Below are positions 19,801 to 27,070 of a DNA stretch of 33,966 bases, in pieces. Each line of letters begins with the position of its first letter. Within the stretch, counting starts at the first letter, position 1. The DNA is from Treponema sp. (GTDB lineage Bacteria; Spirochaetota; Spirochaetia; Treponematales; Breznakiellaceae), in assembly GCA_031258225.1 (NCBI GenBank), contig JAIRND010000040.1:1-33966 (forward strand), given 5' to 3'. The position numbers and the translations under genes are program-made. Under the pieces are notes generated by a model. The model searched no databases, was not told the DNA's origin, and saw only the letters and a list, made by a program, of their open reading frames with translations.

Positions 19801-19985
19801 TGCGGCTATACGAATGTGAAGGTTCCACAGCCCTGGCCGCGCTGGACGTACCGGGGGCGCGGGAAATTACCGAAACTAACCTGCTGGAGGAACCGGACGG
19901 CGAAACAGGCGGAAGCGTCCGGGGGGGCCGCGTTTCCCTCTGTTTCAGGCCCTTTGAAATCAAGACGTTGAAGGTAGTCTATTAG
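16899..19985 (+). CDS. Alpha-mannosidase, glycoside hydrolase family 38
   Basis: [107 protein letters not shown]. Confidence 0.96.
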   Translation: [1028 protein letters not shown]

Positions 19986-19986
19986 C

Positions 19987-20017
19987 GGCCAATTTAGTCC
20001 AGGGGCTAAACTTGGCC
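19987..20017. terminator. Bidirectional terminator-like hairpin between convergent genes
   Basis: GGCCAATTTAG-tccagggg-CTAAAcTTGGCC, 11-bp stem with one bulge, between the GH38 stop (+) and the HD-GYP stop (-). Confidence 0.7.
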
Positions 20018-21121
20018 CGGCAAACAGCCTACCTGCCGGGGCGGGGTTGTAATTTGCTGCACCTGACCGGAAACCGAAAGGAAAAGATCGACCAGGGCCG
20101 GGTCAAAGTGGGTGCCCTTTCCGTGGGCGATTATCCGCATGGCCTCCTCGTGGGTGCAGGCCTTCTTATAGGGACGCTCGGTAATCAGGGCGGTATACAC
20201 GTCAACGATGGCCATGATCCGTCCCTGCAGGGGGATATTGTAGCCTTTTAGGCCGTAGGGATACCCGGTCCCGTCCCAGTGTTCGTGGTGGCATCCGGCA
20301 AAGGCCTTGGCGTGGTCAAGGAAGCCGGCCCCGGCCAAATTCTCCTTAAGGTCTGTCTCAATATCTTCCAGTATCTTTACCCCCAACAGGGTATGCTTCT
20401 GCATTTCGGCGTATTCCTCATCGGTTAACTTGCCGGGCTTTAACAGGATCCGGTCATTGATCGACACCTTTCCCAGATCGTAGAGCAGTGTGGACTGGAG
20501 CAAAAAATCCTTTTCCCAGGACCGCACAATATCCTGGTAGATGTTGTTCTTGATTAACACATCCAGAAGTATCTCGACATAGCGGTGGGTCAGTTCCATG
20601 TGCCCGCCCGTTACCTCGTCCCGGCGCTCAACCAGTTCCGTTACAATCTTGATTACCTTCTTGTGCAGTTCCGCCAGGGCCCTTGTCTTGTCCATCTCCG
20701 TCTGCCGGAGTTTTGCCTCGTATTCAAGGATAATCTTCCGCTGGGATTCTACACGTATCTGTGTTCCAACCCGGTTAAGAAGCATCTGGGGGCAATAGGG
20801 TTTTGTTATAAAATCGACCGCCCCCAGGGCCAATCCTTCCGACTCGCTGGCCAGATCGGTGTTGGCGGAGAGGAAAATTACAGGAATTTCCCTGAACGCC
20901 CGGTTTCCCTTGATGATTCGCAGTGTCTCATACCCATTCATGCCCGGCATGTCAATGTCCAATAGAATTAAATCAGGGGTAATCTCTTTAAGCATCCGGA
21001 AAAGTTTTTCGGCGGAAGGAACGGTAAAAACGTCATAGGTATCGCTCAGAATTCTGCTGCCAATTTTTAGGTTGGTAAGCATGTCGTCCACCAGGATTAT
21101 TTTTTTACGCCCGTGATCCAC
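20006..21121 (-). CDS. Two-component response regulator, REC-HD-GYP domain
   Basis: REC: KIILVDDMLTN, LILLDIDMPGMNGYET, ITKP; HD-GYP: RRDEVTGGHMELTHRY, LLYDLGKVSINDRILLKPGKLTDEEYAEMQKHTLLG, HHEHWDGTGYPYGLKGYNIPLQGRIMAIVDVYTAL. Confidence 0.95.
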   Translation of the reverse strand: MDHGRKKIILVDDMLTNLKIGSRILSDTYDVFTVPSAEKLFRMLKEITPDLILLDIDMPGMNGYETLRIIKGNRAFREIPVIFLSANTDLASESEGLALGAVDFITKPYCPQMLLNRVGTQIRVESQRKIILEYEAKLRQTEMDKTRALAELHKKVIKIVTELVERRDEVTGGHMELTHRYVEILLDVLIKNNIYQDIVRSWEKDFLLQSTLLYDLGKVSINDRILLKPGKLTDEEYAEMQKHTLLGVKILEDIETDLKENLAGAGFLDHAKAFAGCHHEHWDGTGYPYGLKGYNIPLQGRIMAIVDVYTALITERPYKKACTHEEAMRIIAHGKGTHFDPALVDLFLSVSGQVQQITTPPRQVGCLPGQV

Positions 21122-21175
21122 ACAACCCCCCCAGGTTTATTTTTGGTTCAAAATTCGCGAAATGTTTCATTCGAC

Positions 21176-21205
21176 ACACTTTTAAGGAAAAATCCTTTCA
21201 AGTGT
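21176..21205. promoter_or_regulatory. Palindromic hairpin upstream of the HD-GYP gene
   Basis: ACACTT-tt-AAGGA-aaaa-TCCTT-tc-AAGTGT. Confidence 0.45.
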
Positions 21206-21231
21206 AATCGTAAATTCGGCCAAGGTCAAGG

Positions 21232-21287
21232 AAAAATACACAAAAACCACATAAAACCGCATAAAAAGTGTATAAAAATCGATTTTT
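21232..21287. promoter_or_regulatory. Helically phased A/T tracts (predicted intrinsically curved DNA)
   Basis: A-tracts at 21232-21236, 21242-21246, 21253-21256, 21263-21267, 21274-21278 and T-tract 21283-21287; centre spacing 9-11 bp. Confidence 0.65.
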
Positions 21288-21337
21288 GGAGTTTTTCCGG
21301 ACCCGGTACCCGGGTTGCGGGGGTTCCGGCCCGCCGT

Positions 21338-21490
21338 CTACGTTTTTGGCAGGGGCCAAAGGTTCCCCCCTTCCGGCATGCCGGGGAGGATAAGCCCGCC
21401 GTCCAGCTTGACGATGTTACCGGTCATGTAGTCCGCCTCATCACTGGCGATGTAGCGGACCAGGCAGCCCACCTCACGGGGGGTACCCCG
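21338..21490 (-). pseudogene. C-terminal remnant of a short-chain dehydrogenase/reductase
   Basis: Minus-strand reading TPREVGCLVRYIASDEADYMTGNIVKLDGGLILPGMPEGGNLWPLPKT* matches the SDR C-terminus (ASDEADYMTGNIVKLDGG) with no N-terminal Rossmann part. Confidence 0.75.
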
Positions 21491-21995
21491 GCTGCCGCCG
21501 GTTCTTCGTTGATGTCGATACCCAGGCCGGGCTTGTCGTTGGCGTAGACGTAACCGTTCCGCAGTTCCGGGGAACCCGGGAAAACCTCCAGAGCGGCATC
21601 CCTAATGCCGTTCCATTCCTGGACGCCGAAGTTATGGCACACCAGATCCAGGTGGATGTTGGCGGCATGGCCCACAGGGGATACATCGCCGGGACCGTGC
21701 CAGGCGGTACGGATACCGAATTGTTCGCAGAAAATCGCCAATTTGCGGGCCGCCGTGATCCCGCCTATCTGCAAGGACCACCGCGTCTATCGGACTCAGG
21801 CGCTCGTGGGTATCGTGGAGCAGTTCGACATCGTACCCTATCCTGTTACGGATATACTCAAAGAGTTTTATTGTGTTCCGCAGGTAAAGTTTTGGATCGT
21901 AGTAGATTCCCTGTGGCGCGGCATCGGGCCGGTGAAGATTTTCGGGATTTTTTGCGGCATCAAGCGCAAAAAATCCACAAGTGCGACAGGCTGCT
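21490..21995 (-). pseudogene. Internally deleted mannonate dehydratase-like (ManD/RspA, enolase superfamily) remnant
   Basis: Minus-strand NPENLHRPDAAPQGIYYDPKLYLRNTIKLFEYIRNRIGYDVELLHDTHERLSPIDAVVLA, then in another frame QIGGITAARKLAIFCEQFGIRTAWHGPGDVSPVGHAANIHLDLVCHNFGVQEWNGI...GLGIDINEE. The part between HDTHERL and IGGIT is missing. Confidence 0.82.
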
Positions 21996-22018
21996 CGGTT
22001 AGTTTTGCAAGAGGCTCT

Positions 22019-23155
22019 TCATTGGGAAATTTTTGAGCGGTAGCGTTCAACTTCCCAATTATTGATAAACGCCGCCTGATCGGAAGACATAAAGAGGGGA
22101 CCGCCGAAACTTTCGGAGTAAACCGCTACCTTAACCGCGTCGTTAAAAAGCCTGACGGCGTTGGCGGCGGCGTTTTCGGAACCAGCCAGGCCGAACACAC
22201 CCAGCCCCTGAACCGCCACGGTTTTAGGAATACTGCCGGTTTTTTCGGTGTGTTTTTTGAGGCTTTCCCTGATACCCCCGGCGCTTTCCACCGTTCCGGC
22301 GTTTATGAACAACGGCGCGCTTCCGGCATAGACAATATGATCCGGTGAAAAGGGCCGGGACACGCCTTCAAAGGCGTTCTTATCGGCGGTAAAGCGGACA
22401 ATCTCCGGGTTCCGTTCAAACGCGATAAACCACCGCGCCTGACCGTCTATGGCGGCTGCCGCCGCAAGGAGTTCCCTGCCCGTGGAATCGGAGTTTCCGA
22501 ACGAGGCCAGCTTTTCACCTGTATCTGGGGTCCGTGTGATCTTCCCGCCAATGGTGTTCATGATCCGGTCATAAAGGGCCTTAACGCTGCCGGCCGTATC
22601 GGCGCCGGCAAAGACCCCGTGGTTTTGCAGAAAGATAATATCGGGGACTGTGCCCTTTTTGGCCCTGTAGTCAGCCATAGCGTCTTTTACGGTCTTTGAG
22701 AGAATGTAACCGGGGGTTGTCGAGGGAATCCACAGGCTTCCGCCGGCAAAAAGCTCCGCGGCCGACGCTTCGCCGTTCCGCGCACAGGTAATGCCGTTGA
22801 CCAGCGCGGGGTGGGTGTGAACAACAAAGGTAAAGGGAAGAATATCGTGGAGCAGGGTTTCCACGCTGGGCCGCTTGTTTTCCTCACCGGGAACTCTGGC
22901 GGCCATCATGTCGGCCAGCACGGCGGCTTCCCGCGCATCGGCCCCGGCGGGATAGGTTTTTTCCCAGATACGCGCCAGAGAACCCCGGTCCATTTTAACA
23001 AAATCTCCCGGCCGGGCATCGGCCAGGCTGGTTCCCGAAGCCTTTACGTAAAGATAATCCCTGTCCTTAAACGAGGTGTTTCCGCCCCCGGCAATCACAT
23101 AATCGGGGTTGGACCCGTAAAAACGGGAAATTTCCGCCAGTTCCTGTAAACTCAT
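22019..23155 (-). CDS. Class II aldolase/adducin-family protein (rhamnulose-1-phosphate aldolase/RhaD-type)
   Basis: YVIAGGGNTSFKDRDYLYVKASGTSLADA, FVVHTHPALVNGITCARNG, FLQNHGVFAGADT; start MSLQELAEISRFYG with upstream AAGGAG. Confidence 0.85.
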   Translation of the reverse strand: MSLQELAEISRFYGSNPDYVIAGGGNTSFKDRDYLYVKASGTSLADARPGDFVKMDRGSLARIWEKTYPAGADAREAAVLADMMAARVPGEENKRPSVETLLHDILPFTFVVHTHPALVNGITCARNGEASAAELFAGGSLWIPSTTPGYILSKTVKDAMADYRAKKGTVPDIIFLQNHGVFAGADTAGSVKALYDRIMNTIGGKITRTPDTGEKLASFGNSDSTGRELLAAAAAIDGQARWFIAFERNPEIVRFTADKNAFEGVSRPFSPDHIVYAGSAPLFINAGTVESAGGIRESLKKHTEKTGSIPKTVAVQGLGVFGLAGSENAAANAVRLFNDAVKVAVYSESFGGPLFMSSDQAAFINNWEVERYRSKISQ

Positions 23156-23310
23156 GCCATACTCCTTATCAATTTTGGTTGTCCGGGAGTTCTTCATTAA
23201 CAAACAATACCACTTGGGATGATGGTATGACGTTACGGGATTTTGTTCAATGCTTCCCGTCTGTAGTGGGCGTTACGGTTTCTTGACTAGATATACTGTT
23301 TGTCGCGTCA

Positions 23311-23487
23311 ATGCCCCCGGAGATGCTGGCGGATTTGGATCAGGTGAACCTGGCGAATTGGCAGAGTATTTTCCAGCAAATCCGTTATTCAGTTCTTGTG
23401 GTGGGCGCTCTGCCCATGATGATCATTTATCCTTTTATTCAAAAGTATTTTATCAAAGGCATGATGATTGGTTCACTGAAAGAGTAA
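23311..23487 (+). pseudogene. C-terminal remnant of a carbohydrate ABC permease (YtcP/LplC-type)
   Basis: MPPEMLADLDQVNLANWQSIFQQIRYSVLVVGALPMMIIYPFIQKYFIKGMMIGSLKE*; C-terminus parallels the intact permease end (VLPILCIYPFLQKYFTKGVYMGAVKE). In-frame TGA shortly upstream. Confidence 0.8.
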
Positions 23488-23691
23488 GTATCACCTGTAA
23501 AATTGCTGATCCCGGAGGTGGGGCTAAATTTGGCCCACATTGCGCATCACCACTGCCGCGGCACAAATCCGTCCGGCGGGGCGACAAGATGGACCGATTC
23601 GCCGGCTAGTACGCAGTCATGATTGTAATTGTGGGTTTTTTGGTGCTTCCGATGCTTCCCGAACCTCCACGACTCTGCCCTCTTTGTGGTG

Positions 23692-23837
23692 TAGTCAGAC
23701 ATCATTCAACCTGGGTTTTAGGTTTGATACCCTCCTAACCTTAACTCCCTATCGTGAACCGCTGCGGGGGCGGTAGAGGGTTACGTTCAGGCGTATCAAA
23801 CTGAACTACTCACAGGTTGAATGCTGACTGCGTACTA
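23692..23837. repeat. Inverted-repeat (MITE-like) element
   Basis: TAGTcagacatCATTCAACCTGgGttttaGgTTTGATAC (23692-23730) is inverted relative to the complement of 23792-23837 (TAGTACGCAGTCAGCATTCAACCTGTGAGTAGTTCAGTTTGATACG). Confidence 0.65.
23792..23837 (-). repeat. 46-bp repeat copy, starting at the nuclease stop codon
   Basis: Reverse complement TAGTACGCAGTCAGCATTCAACCTGTGAGTAGTTCAGTTTGATACG; 43/46 identical to 28985-29030. Confidence 0.9.
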
Positions 23838-24602
23838 GCCCCACAGACCGCGCCCCGTGCGGCGGGCCTCCTGTTCCAACGCGCGGAACTCGTCCATGAA
23901 CTGAAAACTGTAGACGGTGTAGGCGTGGGCGTACCCTTCCCGGATAAGGGCGGCGTTATGACAGTCCCCATCGGGGCCGTAGATGTAGGCCAGGAGCCGG
24001 CCATAGCGATCCCGCCGGTCCCAGTCAAAGGCCAGGAAGACGGATTTGCCCAAAAGTTTTTGCCGGGTGAACTCGCTGGCCTCCTTGCCAAAGAATTCCA
24101 GGTCCCGCCTCGGGTGAACGGTCTCCGGGGTATCTACCCCGATCATCCTGATGGTTTCCACCGCCTCCAGCCCCAACGGAGGATTCCTGATCCGTACCCG
24201 CACCGTATCGCCATCCACGTGGTCCACTACGTCGGCCCTGGTCATGCGGGACAGGTCCGCCTGGCCGGTACCGCGCAGTCCCGCGATGTTCACCTGGTAC
24301 AACGCGGCTGTCCGGAAAGGAACCGGCGGGACCTCAAGCACCGGCGGCTTACAGATAGCGCAGGGCTCGTAACCGGACCCTGCGGCGTCTGCCAGGGTTA
24401 AGGCAATTTTTGAGCGGCTAAGGCTGCCGCAGTTTTCCCGGTGGTACTTTTTTCCCGTGCTGGTTACATAAACCGTATAGTCATCCGGGTTTTCGGCATC
24501 CGCGGGTGTTTCGGCGGCCAGCGGACCCCGGAGGAGCAGCAGGGCCGCCAGCAGAACCGGCGGTACCGCCAGAAATTTCATTATGGCGCCTTCTTTTTTC
24601 AT
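23835..24602 (-). CDS. Secreted thermonuclease (SNase)-family protein with N-terminal CxxC motif segment
   Basis: Signal peptide MKFLAVPPVLLAALLLLRGPLAAE; YVTSTGKKYHRENCGSLSRSK...GYEPCAICKPP; SNase motifs VDHVDGDTVRV, IRMIGVDTPETVHPRRDLEFFGKEASEFTRQKLLGK, DRYGRLLAYIY, LIREGYAHAYT. Confidence 0.92.
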   Translation of the reverse strand: MKKEGAIMKFLAVPPVLLAALLLLRGPLAAETPADAENPDDYTVYVTSTGKKYHRENCGSLSRSKIALTLADAAGSGYEPCAICKPPVLEVPPVPFRTAALYQVNIAGLRGTGQADLSRMTRADVVDHVDGDTVRVRIRNPPLGLEAVETIRMIGVDTPETVHPRRDLEFFGKEASEFTRQKLLGKSVFLAFDWDRRDRYGRLLAYIYGPDGDCHNAALIREGYAHAYTVYSFQFMDEFRALEQEARRTGRGLWG

Positions 24603-24659
24603 TGGGTGAGTATACCAAGAGCAATAGTTCAACACTATACTAAACTACAGTGGAGAATC

Positions 24660-26075
24660 ATGGAAAGGGAAGGAGCGGTTGAAAGATTTCGCCGGGCCAT
24701 ACGGATCAGGACCGATTGGCCGGAAAACGCGCGGGGAAAAGAACCGCCCCCGGAGGTTCTGGAGGCCGCCGAGGCGCCGCTAAGGGCTTTTCAGGATTTT
24801 TTGGCCGTGGCGTATCCCCGTTTCTTCCGTACCGCGGAACACTGGGTTCTTAATCCCTACGCTCTGGTGTTCCGTTGGCCCGGCGCGTCATCCGGCGCAA
24901 TTCCGGGTCCGGAGGCGGTGCTGATCCTGGCCCACTACGACGTGGTGCCGGTGGAGGCGGACAAGTGGAGCGCCGATCCCTTTGGGGCGGAAATCAAGGG
25001 GGGCTTCCTGTACGGCCGGGGCGCCCAGGATATGAAGGGGAATCTTATCGCCCTTATGGAGGCGGCGGAAGAACTTAGTATCCAGGGTTTCAGGCCGCGG
25101 CGGGACATCTGGTTTGCCTTTGGCGGCGACGAGGAACGTTCCGGCCTTATGGGCGCCCAGACAATGGCCGCCTGGTTTGCCGGCCGGGGACAGCGGTTTT
25201 CGTGGATTCTGGACGAGGGAAGCCCGGTAACTATCAACCAGATACGGGGAATCAACATCCCCCTGGCCCTGTTCAGCGTTGAGGAAAAGGGCTTTCTAAG
25301 CCTGGAGTTGGCGGTGGATCAAAAACCCGGACATTCGTCCCGGCCTCCCCGTGTGCAGGCGGTTGCCCTGCTGGCCCGGGCGCTGCTGCGGATATCCCGC
25401 CGGCCCTTTCCCGTCCGGCTAAGCCCCACGGTGGCGGCGCTTTTTTCCCATCTGACGGAATTACGGGCCCAGGAACGGGGCAGAACCCCCCGCCCCTGGG
25501 CTATTGCGTTAACGACCGCTATTCTGAGCGCCCTGGGCCCCCTGGTGGCGCCGATCCTGGCCCTTGGCTTCCGCAAGGATCCGCAGATCCTCGCCCTGCT
25601 CTGTACCACTGTGGCAATGACCCAACTGGAGGGCAGTCCGGCGGACAATGTTATGCCCTCCCGGGCGCGGGCCGTGATCAATCTGCGGCTTCTGGCCCCC
25701 TGGTCCGTGGACGACGCGATCAACTACATAAGCTGGATCATAGGGGATGACCGGGTTAAAATTCGTGTCCTGGGCTTTGCCTCCTCCCCGGTTCCGGCGC
25801 ACCCCGAACATGGACGCGAGCGGGGACCCGGTTGGGAGGAAATGGCAAAGGCGGTACGGGCGGTTTTTCCCGGCGCGGTTCCAATACCCTTTATCATGAC
25901 CGCCGCCACCGATTCCCGGCATTACCAGAAACTTGCCGGGGGGATATTCCGGTTCAGTCCCATGCGGCTTTCACCGGCGGATATGAGTTCGGTACACGGC
26001 CATGATGAGCGAATTTCCCTGGAGAATTTCTTCCTGGCTATCAAGTTCTATACCACCCTTATTGGGATGCTGTAG
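24660..26075 (+). CDS. M20-family metallopeptidase (PM20D1/carboxypeptidase S-like)
   Basis: VLILAHYDVVPVEADKWSADPFGAEIKGGFLYGRGAQDMKGNL; FAFGGDEERSGLMGA; start trimmed to MEREGAVERF. Confidence 0.92.
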   Translation: MEREGAVERFRRAIRIRTDWPENARGKEPPPEVLEAAEAPLRAFQDFLAVAYPRFFRTAEHWVLNPYALVFRWPGASSGAIPGPEAVLILAHYDVVPVEADKWSADPFGAEIKGGFLYGRGAQDMKGNLIALMEAAEELSIQGFRPRRDIWFAFGGDEERSGLMGAQTMAAWFAGRGQRFSWILDEGSPVTINQIRGINIPLALFSVEEKGFLSLELAVDQKPGHSSRPPRVQAVALLARALLRISRRPFPVRLSPTVAALFSHLTELRAQERGRTPRPWAIALTTAILSALGPLVAPILALGFRKDPQILALLCTTVAMTQLEGSPADNVMPSRARAVINLRLLAPWSVDDAINYISWIIGDDRVKIRVLGFASSPVPAHPEHGRERGPGWEEMAKAVRAVFPGAVPIPFIMTAATDSRHYQKLAGGIFRFSPMRLSPADMSSVHGHDERISLENFFLAIKFYTTLIGML

Positions 26076-26084
26076 GTTCAGCCC

Positions 26085-27023
26085 GTGCCAAGCATCGAAT
26101 ACCGGGCAAAACTTATAAGGGCCGCCTCCCTTATCGCCCTGGGGGGGAATTTGGTCCTGGGGACCTTCAAAATTGGAAGCGGGATCCTGGCCGGCAGCCT
26201 GGCGGTTTTAGGAGACGGTATCGACTCCCTGGTGGATATCCTTATCGCCATCATGGCCCTGGTGGTGTCCCGTGTGGTGTCCCGCCCGGCTGACCTGGAG
26301 CACCCCTGGGGTCATGGCCGGGCGGAGACCATCGCCACCGCCCTTTTGGCCTTTTTGCTGTTCTTTGCGGGGGCCCAGCTTATCCTTAACTCGATAAACC
26401 AGCTTGTTTTTGAGCGGAGCCGTGAGCTACCCGGGCGGCTGGCCCTGGCGGCTACCCTGGTTTCCATCGTGGGCAAGACCTTACTGGCCCTTGTTCAGTC
26501 CTTTTTCGGCAAAAAGGCGGATTCCGCCATGCTGCGGGCCAACGCCAAGAACATGACCGGAGACGTGATCCTCTCCCTGGGGGTGCTGGCCGGCCTGGGG
26601 ATTTCACTTGGAACCGGAATCGCCGTTTTGGATTCCATTACCGCCATTCTGGTGGGGCTGTGGGTTATCCGTTCCGCAGTGGGTATTTTTATCGAGGCGA
26701 ATCTGGAACTGATGGACGGCAGCGCGGAGACTGACGCCTACAAGTCGGTTTTTGACGCGGTCCATTCGGTTCCGGGGGCGGGGAACCCCCACCGGACCCG
26801 GATGCGGCGCATCGCGGGACTTTGGGACATCGACATTGATATTGAGGTGGACCCGAACCTTACGGTATACGCCGCTCACCGCATCGCTACCCAGGTGGAA
26901 CTGGCGATCAAGAACAGGTTAGAGGGTATCTTTGACATTATGGTCCATGTGGAACCTTCCGGAGACCACCATCGCGGGGATACGGAAGGTTACGGCCTGA
27001 GTGAAGAGGAGATTCACGTCTAA
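26085..27023 (+). CDS. Cation diffusion facilitator (CDF) family transporter
   Basis: NLVLGTFKIGSGILAGSLAVLGDGIDSLVDILIAIMALV, HPWGHGRAETIATALLAFLLFFAGAQL; GTG start. Confidence 0.92.
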   Translation: MPSIEYRAKLIRAASLIALGGNLVLGTFKIGSGILAGSLAVLGDGIDSLVDILIAIMALVVSRVVSRPADLEHPWGHGRAETIATALLAFLLFFAGAQLILNSINQLVFERSRELPGRLALAATLVSIVGKTLLALVQSFFGKKADSAMLRANAKNMTGDVILSLGVLAGLGISLGTGIAVLDSITAILVGLWVIRSAVGIFIEANLELMDGSAETDAYKSVFDAVHSVPGAGNPHRTRMRRIAGLWDIDIDIEVDPNLTVYAAHRIATQVELAIKNRLEGIFDIMVHVEPSGDHHRGDTEGYGLSEEEIHV

Positions 27024-27070
27024 CACAGGCTTACGTTGATAGTGAGAATTCCGATATTATAACTATACCT

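Noticed and set aside
21605-22036. Plus-strand ORFs (143 and 122 aa) in the decayed region
   Set aside because: They are antisense to the ManD remnant, which has clear family similarity on the minus strand.
23250-23609. 119-aa plus ORF ending at TAGTACGCAGTCA
   Set aside because: Different frame from the real permease remnant, with no recognisable product. Its TAG stop matches the repeat pattern but is not counted as evidence.
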